64,000 nucleotides of DNA from DATARH01 sp963734125 (GTDB lineage Bacteria; Pseudomonadota; Alphaproteobacteria; ATCC43930; CGMCC-115725). The stretch lies in assembly GCA_963734125.1 (NCBI GenBank), contig CAVTGB010000022.1, forward strand, positions 1 through 64,000, written 5' to 3'. The position numbers and the translations under genes are program-made. Below, one piece after another: positions 1-10,500 of the stretch; positions within the stretch are counted from its first letter, which is position 1; every line of letters begins with the position of its first letter. Below the pieces are notes generated by a model, which worked only from the letters and a program-made list of their open reading frames with translations, did no database searches and was not told where the DNA came from.

Positions 1-699
1 CCGACGATTTAGGGACGCGGCGAATTCGTGCGCCTCGCCCTGGAGGACGCCGGCGTCGAATACGTCGATGTCGCGCGCCGCCGCGACGGCGTGGCGGCGA
101 TGCAGCGTCTGATGGATGGAGCCGGCGCCGAGCATCCACCGTTTGCCCCGCCCTTCCTGCGGGACGGCGACGTCTTGATCGCGCAGACCGCGAACATCCT
201 CCTCTATCTCGGGCATCGCCACGGGCTCTCCCCGCGCAGCGAAGCCGGGCGGCTATGGGCGCATCAGCTCCAACTGACGATCGCCGACATTGTCGACGAA
301 GCGCACGACACCCATCACCCGATCGCCTCCAGCCTCTATTACGAGGAGCAGCAGCCCGAAGCCCGGCGCCGGACCGCTGATTTCATCCTCAACCGCATCC
401 CGAAATATCTCGGCTATTTCGAGCGGGTGCTGGAGCGAAACCCGTACGGCGCGGGCCATCTCGTCGGACGCCGAACCAGCTATTGCGACCTGTCCTTGTT
501 TCAGCTCGTTGCCGGCCTGACCTACGCCTTCCCGCGCGCGATGGCGGACGTCAAACCGCGTTTTCGGCGAGTCGCCGCGCTGCACGACCGCGTCGCCCTG
601 CGGCCCCGCATCGCCGCCTATCTCAACTCCGCCCGCCGCATCGCCTTTAACCAACAGGGGATCTTCCGCCATTACCCGGAGCTCGATCAGGCAAGCTAG
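1..699 (+). CDS. Glutathione S-transferase family protein, 5'-truncated by the window edge
   Basis: Cytosolic GST-like protein, expected to conjugate glutathione or act as a related thiol transferase. The readable frame from about position 13 gives GRGEFVRLALEDAG, the usual alpha-1 start of the thioredoxin-like domain, then a cis-Pro-type PPFLRDGDVLIAQTANIL segment and an all-alpha C-terminal domain with the conserved DLSLFQL helix. A GTG lies at 28, but it is the Val of the GRGEFVRLAL segment, so the true start is upstream of the window. An in-frame TAG at 10-12 disappears if one G is restored near 12-15, so it is probably a sequencing indel. Family assignment is firm; substrate unknown. Confidence 0.8.
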
Positions 700-898
700 G
701 CGATTTGCCCGACGGCCGTCGCGGCGCAAATCGGACATTGGCCGGCTCGCCCAACCGCTGGACCCGCGGCCCAAACGCAATCGGCGAGAAATCCCGGAAC
801 CTTCCGCCGAGATCGTGTCTGGCGCATGATGGCGCTGCCGGGGCGAACATGCTCGATCCCGCGCGGACTGGGCAGGCCTGAAAGATCGGAGGCTCGCG

Positions 899-2662
899 AT
901 GTCGATGATCAGAAACAAGACGATCACCCAGACCGTCACGCTCGGCTCGGTCAACAGCTTTCCGACCTACGCCACGCCGCTGACCATCACCTCGACCGGC
1001 GCGATCCTGACGAGCGCCGGCGATGGCATCTACGGCGGGGTCGCCGGGTACGGAACGATCGATAATGCTGGGAAAATTGGCGGTGGGGTCGGCGGCGCCG
1101 GGATCGTGCTGTCGGCTGGCGGCGGCATCGCCAATAGCGGCGCGATTACGGGCGGCGGGGGCAGCGACGGCTACAGATTCGGCGGCGACGGGGGCGCCGG
1201 GATCGTGCTGTTCGCTGGCGGCGGCATTGCAAATAGCGGCGTGATTACGGGCGGCGGGGGCGGCCAGGGTAGCCGAGACCGCGGCTACGGCGGCAACGGG
1301 GGCGACGGGATCATCCTTAAGAGCGACGGAAGCGTCGTCAATGCCGGCAGGATCACCGGCGGCGGCGGCGGCGGCGGCGAATACGGCGGCGCCGCCGGCG
1401 CCGGGGTTTTCCTGTTCGGGGGCGGCGGGGTCGTCACCAACGGCAGCGCCGGTGACCGGACAGCGCTGATCACCGGCGGAATTGGTATCGCGGCTCTCGG
1501 AACGGCCGGCACAACGGTCACTAATTTCGCCACGATCGCCAGCATTTACGGGGATCCCCGCGGCACCGCGATCTCTTTCGCCAATGCGAAGGCCGTCTTG
1601 GTGCTGGCGGGTGGCAGCCGGCTCGTCGGCCAGGCGGTGGGCGGCGGCGGCACGCTCGACCTCGCGGCCGCCGGCGGCCCCGGCACTCTGTCCGGGCTCG
1701 GCATCCAGATCACCGGATTTGCGCAATACGCGGTGCTGGCCGGCGCCGACTGGACCCTGGACGGCGTGAACAGGATCGGCAGCCACAAGACGCTGACCGA
1801 TGCCGGCCGGCTCGCCCTCGGCAGCGGCGGCCTATTCAACGTTGCGTATGGTGGCCGCGAGATCGTCGCTGCCGGCGGCGTGGCGAGCGGAACGGTGGTC
1901 CGCTACGGCGGCCGCGAATACGTCCACGGGACGGCGAGCGGGGACACGGTCAGTAGCGGCGGGCGGCAGGTTGTCGGCGTCGGTGGGGTGGCGAACGCCG
2001 TCACGGTGACGGTCAGCGGCGACCAGACCGTGTCGTCGGGCGGCGCCGCGAGCGGCACCATTGTGGGGAGCGGGGGCACCGAGATCGTCTACGCGGGCGG
2101 CACGACGAATGCGACCACGATCAGCGGCGGGCTCGTCGAGGTGATGAGCGGCGCCTATGTCAGCGGCCGTCTCTTCACTTTCTCTGGTGGCGGCACGCTG
2201 CAGCTTGACCGGTCGGTTTATTTCAAGGGACAGATCGCCGGCTTTGCCGTCCCCGACCAGCTCGACCTGCGCGACATCGCGTTCGTCTCGGGCACCACCA
2301 CCGTCAGCTTCGCCGAGGCGGCGAGCCACACCAGCGGCACGCTCACCGTCGCCAGCGGGGCGCATACCGCCAAGCTGACCCTGCTCGGCAGCTATGTGAC
2401 GAGCCAGTTCACCCTGACCAGCGACGGCCACGGCGGAACCCTCGTCACCGACCCGCCGGTCGCCGGCGGCGGCACCGCGCAGACCACCTTCGCGGACATC
2501 GCCCCGGCCCGGTCGCTCTCAGGCGCGGTATCCCCGGGAAACCGCGGCACCTTTTTGCCGGGCGCTATCGCGACCAACGAGCAATCCCACGCCGGCCAAA
2601 TCCTCCTCGCGACCGGCCCCCCGGAGGGCCGGATGGCGCCCACCACCATCCCTTGCTCCTAG
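899..2662 (+). CDS. Glycine-rich beta-strand-repeat protein with AIDA-like repeats
   Basis: A 587-residue protein of low-complexity repeats, probably a secreted or surface beta-solenoid. Residues about 65-190 repeat a unit like GIVLSAGGGIANSGAITGGG. Residues about 310-420 are AIDA-I-type repeats (GGTEIVYAGGTTNATTISGG). Residues about 425-525 form a terminal module (LQLDRS...QIAGF...DQLDLRDIAF...HTAKLTLLGSY...DGHGGTLV) that recurs at the end of the 1208-residue protein at 7575-11201. There is no Sec signal and no autotransporter barrel, so type I-like export is an inference. The ATG at 899 has GGAGG six bases upstream; a second in-frame ATG is at 905. Function (adhesin or matrix protein) is not established. 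Confidence 0.8.
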   Translation: MSMIRNKTITQTVTLGSVNSFPTYATPLTITSTGAILTSAGDGIYGGVAGYGTIDNAGKIGGGVGGAGIVLSAGGGIANSGAITGGGGSDGYRFGGDGGAGIVLFAGGGIANSGVITGGGGGQGSRDRGYGGNGGDGIILKSDGSVVNAGRITGGGGGGGEYGGAAGAGVFLFGGGGVVTNGSAGDRTALITGGIGIAALGTAGTTVTNFATIASIYGDPRGTAISFANAKAVLVLAGGSRLVGQAVGGGGTLDLAAAGGPGTLSGLGIQITGFAQYAVLAGADWTLDGVNRIGSHKTLTDAGRLALGSGGLFNVAYGGREIVAAGGVASGTVVRYGGREYVHGTASGDTVSSGGRQVVGVGGVANAVTVTVSGDQTVSSGGAASGTIVGSGGTEIVYAGGTTNATTISGGLVEVMSGAYVSGRLFTFSGGGTLQLDRSVYFKGQIAGFAVPDQLDLRDIAFVSGTTTVSFAEAASHTSGTLTVASGAHTAKLTLLGSYVTSQFTLTSDGHGGTLVTDPPVAGGGTAQTTFADIAPARSLSGAVSPGNRGTFLPGAIATNEQSHAGQILLATGPPEGRMAPTTIPCS

Positions 2663-2770
2663 ACGCGGGCTGACGGCAGTCGGTCGGCTGGCGAGCAACG
2701 CGCGCGGCCCTCCAAAGAACGTGCTAACCTTGCTCGTCTTGACCAAGAGAACGTTCAGGGAGGATCAACG

Positions 2771-3972
2771 ATGCGGCGACTGCTTGGGATCATCGTCGGA
2801 ACGGTTCTCGCGTCTTGGGCGATCTCGGCCTCCGCCGATGTCGTCAAGGTCGGGTTGATCGCCTCCTACACCGGCGCGTTCGCGACCTGGGGCAGCCAGT
2901 TCCAGCAGGCGATCGAGGCCTATCAGGCGCTCCACGGGAACACCGTCAACGGGGCCGGACGGCAAACCGCACGAAATCCGGTTCATCTACCGCGACACGG
3001 CGAGCCAGGGCCCCGACAAGGCCAAGCAATTGGCCGAAGAGCTGATCCTGCGCGACCACGTCAAATTCCTCGCCGGGCTCGAACTGTCGCCCTACGCGAT
3101 GGCGCTGGCCGATATCTCGAAAGAGGCCAAGGTGCCGGTCGTGATCATGAACGCGGCGACGTCCTCGATCACCCGCATGTCGCCCTATTTCGTGCGCGTC
3201 AGCCAGACCGTGCCGCAGGACGTCTCGCCGCTCGGGCCGTGGGCCGTCGCGCACGGCATCAAGCGGGTTTACACGATCGTCAGCGACTATGCGCCCGGGT
3301 ACGACGCCGAAGCCTATTTCACCAAGACCTTCAAGGCCGCCGGCGGCGAGATCGTCGGCAGCGCCCGCACGCCGCAGCAGGAGACCAACTTCTGCGGCCT
3401 ATATGGAGCGCGTGCTGCAGGCCAAGCCCGACGCGCTTTACATGTTTCAGCCGGCCGGGTCGCCGTCGGTCGCCTTCGTCAAGGCGTATGTCGAGCGCGG
3501 CTTGAAGGCGGCCGGCATCAAGCTGCTCGGCGGCGGCGAGACGCAGGAATTGTTCCTGCCCAACTTCACCGACGACATCATCGGCACGGTCACCAGCATG
3601 CATTACACCGAAAGCAACAAGAACCCGGCCAACCTCGAACTGAAGGCACAGCTGAAGAAGATGTTCGGCGACAAGGCGATCCCGGATATCGCCTCGGTCG
3701 CGGCGTGGGACGGCACGATGCTGATCCAGGAGGCGGTGGCGGCGCTCGGCCCCGATGCCGACGGTCTCAAATACATCGACTTCTTCCGCGGCAAGAAGTT
3801 CGACAGCCCGCGCGGGCCCGTCGAGATCGACCCGGTCGAGCGCGACATCATCCAGAACATCTATATCCGCCAAGTCGAGAAGCGCGACGGCAAGCTCGTC
3901 AACGTCGATATCGGCGAAGTGGATATGGTGAAGGATCCGTGGAAGCTCGATAATCCGCCGAAATCCAACTGA
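2771..3972 (+). CDS. Branched-chain amino acid-type ABC transporter, periplasmic substrate-binding protein (frameshifted)
   Basis: Periplasmic receptor (type 1 periplasmic-binding fold) that would deliver an amino acid or similar amphipathic ligand to the LivHM permease encoded next door. The ATG at 2771 follows a strong AGGGAGG. A cleavable signal peptide ends near SASADVVKVG, and the mature start VVKVGLIASYTGAFATWG is typical of the family. Two one-base insertions break the frame: an extra G in the GGGG run at 2951-2954 and an extra base near 3391-3393. Removing them restores one protein of about 400 residues ending ...WKLDNPPKSN. The ligand cannot be read from sequence. First gene of the five-gene liv cluster. 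Confidence 0.85.
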
Positions 3973-4017
3973 CGCTCGCGCCACCGGCCTCGAGACCCGC
4001 TGCGACCCGGCCCGCGG

Positions 4018-4891
4018 ATGCTCTCGTTCGCGCTGACCGTCTTGCTTGGACGGCATTTCCTACGGGATGATCCTGTTCCTGATCTCGGTCGGTCTGACGG
4101 TGACGATGGGCCTGATGCGCATCGTCAACCTGGCGCATGGCGCGTTCGCGATGATCGGCGGCTATGTGGCGGGCTATCTGACGCAAAACGGCGGCAATTT
4201 CTATCTGGCGGCGATCGCGGCCGCGGCTGCGGCCGGGGTTCTCGGCGGGATCGCCGAGGCGACGATCTACCGCCCGCTTTACCGCAAGGGCGAACTGGCC
4301 CAGGTGCTGCTGACGATCGGGATCGCTGTTTGTGACGACCGGGGCGATCACGGCAATCTTCGGCGCCTTCCCCTACCCTGTCGTGTTCCCGGACTACCTG
4401 ACCCGGCCGATCGACATCGGCTTTCGCGACTACCCGGCCTACCGGCTGTTCCTGATCGCGGTCGGCGCGGTCATCGCCGCGGTGCTGTGGCTGGTCCTGG
4501 ACGGCTCGATCTACGGCGCTCGGCTGCGCGCGGCCGTCGACAATCCGCGCATGGCGCGCGCCGTCGGCATCGACGTGAACCGGCTGTTCACCGCTACCTT
4601 CATCGTCGGCTGCGGACTGGCCGGGCTCGGCGGTGCGATCGGCGCCGGCGTCCTCTCGCTCGAACCGGACTATGCACTTGAAATACATCGTCTTGTTCCT
4701 GGTGGTCGTGATCGTCGGCGGCGAGGGAAGTTTCGGCGGCTCGTTCGTTGCCGCGATGGCGCTCGGCATCATCGACACGCTCGGCAAATACTTCGTGGCC
4801 GAGGCTGCGCCCTATCTGCTCTATGCCGCCGTCTTCGCCCTGCTTGCTGTGGCGGCCGAAGGGCCTCTTGCCGCCGAAATCGGCCGCATGA
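4018..4891 (+). CDS. livH: Branched-chain amino acid-type ABC transporter permease LivH (frameshifted)
   Basis: Inner-membrane permease subunit. DGISYGMILFLISVGLTVTM followed by the signature GLMRIVNLAHGAFAMIGGY is diagnostic of LivH. Further helices follow, with the conserved DNPRMARAVGID loop and a C-terminal RPKGLL motif. The chain moves through all three frames, with apparent one-base insertions near 4046, 4325, 4670 and 4851. The ATG at 4018 gives MLSFALTVLL joining DGISYG once the first indel is removed. The stop TGA at 4889-4891 overlaps the LivM ATG as ATGA, which implies translational coupling. Disruption is most likely a consensus-quality artefact. Confidence 0.8.
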
Positions 4892-5882
4892 TCCGGCGCC
4901 GCACCGGCCCCGGTCTCGCAGCAATCGGGCATGCGCTGCCCTGGGCGATCGCGATCGTCTATTTCTATGCCGCCCCGGATCGACCTGCGGCTTCGGCACC
5001 CAGGTGATGATCTGGATCCTGTTCGCGATGTCGCTCGACCTGGCGCTCGGCTATGCCGGCATCCTGACCCTGGGGCAGGCCGGCTTCTTCGGCCTCGGCG
5101 CCTATGCGGCCGGCCTCTTCGCGATCCATGTCTCGCCCGACCCGCTCCTCGGTCATCTGGCGGCGATCGCCATCGCGGCGCTCGTTCGGCGCGGTCACCG
5201 GGGCGATGATCCTGCATACCAGCGGGGTGACGCTCTTGATGCTGACCTTGGCGATCGTCTCGGTGCTGTCCGAATACGCCAATCAGGCGCGCGAGCCTGA
5301 CCGGGGGCGACGACGGGCTGCAGGGCATCAAGCTCGATCCGATCTTCGGGATGTTCGAGTTCAACATCTTCGGCAAGACCGCTTACGTCTATGCCGCGGT
5401 CGTGCTGTTCGGCTGGTTTCTGCTTGGCGTGGCGGCATCGTCCATTCGCCGTTCGGCCGCTCGCTCGACGGCATCCGCCAGAACCCGCGACGCATGCGCG
5501 CGATCGGCACGCCGGTGTGGTGGCGCCTCGTGGCGATCTACACGATCTCGGCCGCGATGGCCGGATCGGCCGGAGCACTGTCGGCGCATGCGACCCGCTT
5601 TGTCGGCCTGTCGGTTCTGAGCCTGTTGACCTCGGGCATCGTCACCGTGGCGCTGATCCTCGGCGGCACGCGACGCCTCTACGGCGCCTTTCTCGGCGCG
5701 ACGATCTATTTCGTGGTGCAGGATTACAGCGCGAAGATCAGCCCGTTCTTCTGGGAATTCGTTGTCGGCGGCATGCTGATCGCGTACGGTGCTGCTGCTC
5801 GACGGCGGCCTGTTGGATCTCGGGCCCGCCGCCCTGCGGCTGCGCGATCGCTGGCGCGGCGCCGAGAAGGACCGCGGAATGA
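4888..5882 (+). CDS. livM: Branched-chain amino acid-type ABC transporter permease LivM (frameshifted)
   Basis: Second inner-membrane permease. Diagnostic pieces are MSLDLALGYAGILTLGQAGF (the LivM N-terminal signature), GDDGLQGIKLDPI, HSPFGRSLDGIRQNPRRMRA (the EAA-like loop) and a final helix WEFVVGGMLIAY. These lie in successive frames with indels near 4975, 5185, 5300, 5430, 5790 and 5870, the worst-damaged gene in the window. It starts at an ATG overlapping the livH stop and most simply ends at TGA 5880-5882, which overlaps the livG ATG in the same ATGA pattern. About 330 residues when repaired, normal for LivM. Confidence 0.78.
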
Positions 5883-6638
5883 CCGCGCCGCCCACCGCGC
5901 TGTCGGTTCGCGGCCTGTCGAAGAATTTCGGCGCGCTGGTCGTCGCGCAGGCGATCGATCTCGACCTCGCGCCGGGCGCCCGGGTGGCGTTGATCGGACC
6001 CAATGGCGCCGGCAAGACGACATTCGTCAATCTGTTGACCGGCTTTCTCGAACCCGATAGCGGGACGATCGCGCTGGCCGGACGAAACCCTCGTCGGACT
6101 GCGCCCCGAACAGCGGGTCAAGCGCGGACTGGTTCGCACCCATCAGATCAGCACATTGCTGTTCGACAACACGGCGCGCGACAATGTCGCGATCGCCGTC
6201 GCCGAGCGCGAGGGGTTCGCCTGGCGGATGTTGCGCTTCGGCAAAGAATGGCGCGCCTGCTGCGAGGAGGCTCAAGGGCGGCTCGAAGAGATGGAGATCG
6301 GCGCCGTCGCCGACCGCCGCGTCTCAGAGCTTCCTTATGGCGAGCAGCGGCTGATCGAGATCGCCATCGCGCTGTCGCTGCGGCCTCGGGTGTTGCTGCT
6401 CGACGAACCGGCGGCCGGCGTCCCGTCGCACGAAACCGAATTGATCCACCAGGCGCTCGACCGCCTGCCGGAGGGCATCGCGATCCTGATCATCGAGCAC
6501 GACATGGACGTGGTGTTCCGCTTCGCGCAGGAGATCGTGGTGCTGGTGCAGGGCCGCATCCTCGTGCGCGGAACGCCAGCCGCGGTTTCGGCCGACCCTG
6601 GCGTGCGCGCCGTCTATCTCGGCAAAACCGCAGTATGA
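5879..6638 (+). CDS. livG: Branched-chain amino acid-type ABC transporter ATP-binding protein LivG (frameshifted)
   Basis: Cytoplasmic ATPase subunit. Walker A GPNGAGKTTFVN begins near residue 41. The signature appears as ELPYGEQRLIEIA (P in place of the usual S), Walker B is RVLLLDEPAAG, and the H-loop is IIEHDMDVVF, a LivG hallmark. One apparent extra base near 6080 separates the Walker A half from the rest; across the join the text reads ETLVGLRPEQRVKRGLVRTHQ. ATGA overlaps occur at both ends (with livM and livF), so the permease and ATPase genes form one coupled operon. Assignment to LivG rather than LivF follows from gene order and the conserved RGLVRTHQ segment. Confidence 0.85.
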
Positions 6639-7354
6639 GCCTCGGCATCGAAGTGACCGATCTGGTTGCCGGCTGGGGGCCGACAATCGTGCTGGACGGA
6701 ATCTCGTTCGCGGTCCCGCCGGGAGGCACGCTCGCCGTGCTCGGCCGCAACGGAGCGGGCAAGACGACGTTGTTCGCGACGCTCATCGGGCTGGCGAACC
6801 GTCATCGCGGCACGATCAGGCTTGGCGAGACGCCGATCGACGCCTTGCCGACGCACCGCCGCGCGCGCCTCGGGCTCGGCTATGTGCCGCAGGAACGAGA
6901 GATCTTCCCGTCACTGACGGTCGAGGAAAACCTGGCGGTCGCGGCCTTACCGGGAGGATGGGCGTCGGAGCGGGTCTTCGCGTTGTTTCCCGCGCTGGCC
7001 GAGCGCCGCCGCACGACCGGTAACCGGCTGTCGGGTGGGGAACAACAGATGTTGGCGATCGCGCGGACCCTGGTCGGCGGGCCGAAAGTGCTGCTGCTCG
7101 ACGAGCCCCTCGAAGGTTTGGCGCCAATCGTCGTCGAAACGCTGTTTCTTGCGCTGGCGGCGATCCGCGACGAAACCGGGGTGACGATGCTGTTGGCCGA
7201 GCAGAAGGCCGAGCTGGCCTTGACCTTCGCCGGGGACGCCGCCGGGGACGCTATTGTGCTCGACCGTGGACGGATTGTCTTCCGCGGCAAGAGCGCCGAT
7301 TTCCAGGCGGACAAAGCGTTGCAGCATCGCGTGCTGGCGGTCGGACGGCGATGA
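6635..7354 (+). CDS. livF: Branched-chain amino acid-type ABC transporter ATP-binding protein LivF
   Basis: Second ATPase subunit, 239 residues, the only intact gene of the liv set. Walker A is GRNGAGKTTLFAT, Q-loop GYVPQEREIFPSLTVEENL (a typical LivF segment), signature LSGGEQQMLAIART, Walker B VLLLDEPLEGLAP, switch LLAEQ. The ATG overlaps the livG stop (ATGA at 6635-6638). LivG and LivF would form the nucleotide-binding heterodimer beneath LivHM. No gene follows on this strand for about 220 bases, so this is probably the operon end. Confidence 0.93.
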   Translation: MSLGIEVTDLVAGWGPTIVLDGISFAVPPGGTLAVLGRNGAGKTTLFATLIGLANRHRGTIRLGETPIDALPTHRRARLGLGYVPQEREIFPSLTVEENLAVAALPGGWASERVFALFPALAERRRTTGNRLSGGEQQMLAIARTLVGGPKVLLLDEPLEGLAPIVVETLFLALAAIRDETGVTMLLAEQKAELALTFAGDAAGDAIVLDRGRIVFRGKSADFQADKALQHRVLAVGRR

Positions 7355-7574
7355 TTGGGTGCAGGCATCGATCGCCGGCCGGGGCCCCTGGCGAAAATGG
7401 GGTTCCGGCGTGGCTGCGATCATGGTGCGAGAGGTTGACTCGTTCATGTCGATGGCCTCTACTCCGCCCTAATTGCAAACGATACTAACGATACTAACGA
7501 TTGAAGCGAGAACGGCGGCGCTGGCCGATAGATCTTTGCCGGGTTCCGGTCGTTCAGGGCGTGATGGGTGGTAA

Positions 7575-10500
7575 ATGGCGGTTGTCGCAGGCACGCTTAC
7601 GAATGTCGTCACGCTGGACACCAGCGGTAGTTATTCCTCGCCGCTAACCAGCGCCGCGGCCGGGTACATCGCAACTCCGACCGGCGACGCCAATAACGAC
7701 ACAAACACGCAAAGCTTGAGCGTCAGCGACGGCGGCGCCGTCGCGGACCCATCCGGGATCGTTCTCGATGACCGCGGCACCCTCGCCACCAGCGCTGAGG
7801 AAGCGCTGCTCGCGAGGAATTATCACGCGCACGCGATCACGAACGCGTTGGGAACCGTAGGCAATTTCGGGACCACGGGGGCGAACCAATACGGCGTCGC
7901 CATCGGCCTCGGCGGCGGCGCCTTGACCAGCGGCAGCCCGAACTTTGCCGGCTCGGTGACGGGAAACGGGGAGGTCGCCGCCCCCGCGGCAGCGCTCGGT
8001 ATCGGCGATGCCTCACCCTTCACGATCACCGATCTCAGTCGGTTGAGCGGTCTTGCCAACGGCGGCATGGCGAGGAGCGCGGTACCCTCCGGCGCGTTCA
8101 ATCCGGATCTGATGATCTTCGGGTGGTACGGGTGGGGCGGCGGCGGCACGATCCTTCAGCCTCCGGGACCGGTGTTCAGCGGCTCCTACGCCGGCACGGT
8201 GGAGATCTCCAATCCCGCCACCCAGGCATCGACGACTTTTGCCGCGAGCGCGACGGTAACGGCAAGCTACGGCCCCGGCGTGCTCGGCGTCGGCGCAGTC
8301 CCCTGGATGGTGACCAATCTCGGAATGGTGTCGGCGACCGGGTGGGACGCCGCCGGGGTGGCGCTGACCGACGGCGGGACCGTTGTCAACCGCGGCGAGA
8401 TCATCGGTTCCCGCTACGGGGTGGTGATCGGCGGCGGCGCCGATCGCGTGATCAACTTCGGCCCGCTCCCGGGCGGCGGCGTGGCCGTTCCGCTCGCGGG
8501 CGGCGGCACTGCTGGCAGCGGCGTGGTCGGTCTTCCGATCCGGTGGAATTATTACGGACCGGCACCCACCAATACGCCGGGCACGGTCATCAACTACGGG
8601 CTGATCGAGGCAAACGCGTACGGGATTGGCGTCAAGATCGATGGCGGCGCCCTGACCAACGGTAGCGCGAGCGACCCCACAGCACTGATCGTCGGCGGTT
8701 CTGGTTTTTCTTCGAACGGCGTCGCCGCGGTGACCAATTACGGCACGATCGCGGGTATCGGCACGTACGGTATTGGCGTCGACCTCGCCGGCGGCGGCAG
8801 CGTCGTCAACCATGCCGGTGGCCTGATCATCGGCGGCGCAACCGGTGTCGCGCTCTATGGCGGCACCAGCGTCGCCGCGCTCACCAATTACGGTATCATC
8901 GTGGGCGGCGTCGGCATTACCGACACCGGCACCTACGCCGCCGCCGACACGATCATCAACGCCGGTATCGTCGCGAGCAGTTCGGGCAGCAGTGGCACGG
9001 CGATTTCGCTCAGCGGCAATGATCTCCTGGTCCTGGAGGCGGGGTCCGCGGTGATCGGCGGCATCGCCGGCTTCCGTGAGGCCGACACCATCGACCTCGC
9101 CAACCGGGCGGCCACCAGCCTCGTCTACGCCAACGGCACGTTGACCGTTCTCGACAACGGCAGCGTGGTGACGAGCTTCGCGCTCTCCGGCCCCTTCGAT
9201 CCCAATACGCTAGTGCTCGGCTCGGACGGCCACGGCGGCACCGACATCACGATCGCCCAGCCTGCGGGGCCGGTGTTCAACGGGTCGTACACACACACCG
9301 TGGTGATCGCCGACGCGGCCACCGAGACCGCCACCGATTTCACCGCGGGCGCCAGCGTTTGGGCCGGCTATGGCCCGGGCATCCTGGGTATCGGCGGCGT
9401 GCCCTGGGCGGTGACGAATTCCGGAAATGTGTCGGCTACCGGGGCGAACGCCGCCGGGGTCGAGCTGACCGGCGGCGGGGCTGTCGTGAACGCCGGGCAG
9501 ATCGCCGGGTCCGCCTACGGGGTTCTGATCGGCGGCGCCGCCGGCAGCGTCGCCAATTACGGCGCGATCACAGCGGTCCCGGCGATCGGGAAATATCCCG
9601 CCTACGCCTATCCGGCGAGCGGCATCGGGGTCAGGTTGAGCGATGGCGGTGCCCTCAGCAATGGCGCGGGCGGGGCGACCACCGCACTGATTTCCGGCTA
9701 CTACGATGCCGTCGACATCGCCGGCGCGCCCGGCATGGTGACCAATGCGGGGACGCTGATCGCGACCGGCCAGTTCGGTAGCGCAGGCGTTCGCCTCGAG
9801 GCCGGCGGCACGGTGGTGAATAGCGGGACCGCGGCGCTGATTTCCGGCTCCTCTTTTGGTGTCGAGGTCTCCGGCGGGCTCGGTGCAGTCACCAATTCGG
9901 GCGCGATCGCCGGCGTCTATACCGGCCTCTATCTGCAGGATGGCGGCGGCGTCACCAATGAGGCGGGCGGTGTGATCACCGGCGGCAATGCCGGTGTCCT
10001 CGTCAGCGGCGCCGCCGGCGGGATCGACAATTCGGGATCGATCTCTGCGTCGAGCGGCGTCGGGGTGGAGCTGAGCCAGGGCGGGACCGTGGTCAACCGG
10101 GGCCTCGTCACCGGCACCGACAACAGCACGGTAACCTATCAACAGACCAGCCCTGGGTCCGCCTACTACCTGTCATATATGGCTGGTAGATCTGGCGTCG
10201 GGGTCGAGCTCGACTCCGCCGGCAGCGTCGTCAATTTCGGAACGGTGTCGGGTGTCGGCGAAACGACGATACAATCCCAGAATTATTACGGCTCCATCAC
10301 ATCGGTCTCGTATGCGCCGTCCGGCATCGGGGTCTATCTGGCGGCAGGCGGCAGCGTCACCAACGCCGCGGGCGGGTTGATAGAAGGCAACGGGGTGGGG
10401 ATCGACATCGCCGGCGGACCGGGCACCGTCGTCAATGGCGGCACGATCAGCGGCGGCGGCGGTACGGCGGTTGAATTTTCCGGTGGTTACAATCTCGTGG

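Noticed and set aside
899..2662. Classical autotransporter (type V) identity from AIDA-like repeats
   Set aside because: No Sec signal peptide and no C-terminal beta-barrel ending in an aromatic residue.
2950..6090. Programmed ribosomal frameshifting in the liv genes
   Set aside because: Too many shifts, no slippery heptamer plus downstream structure pattern, and similar indels affect unrelated genes.
7478..7503. CRISPR or VNTR array from ACGATACTA repeats
   Set aside because: Only about 2.7 copies of a 9-base unit and no spacers.
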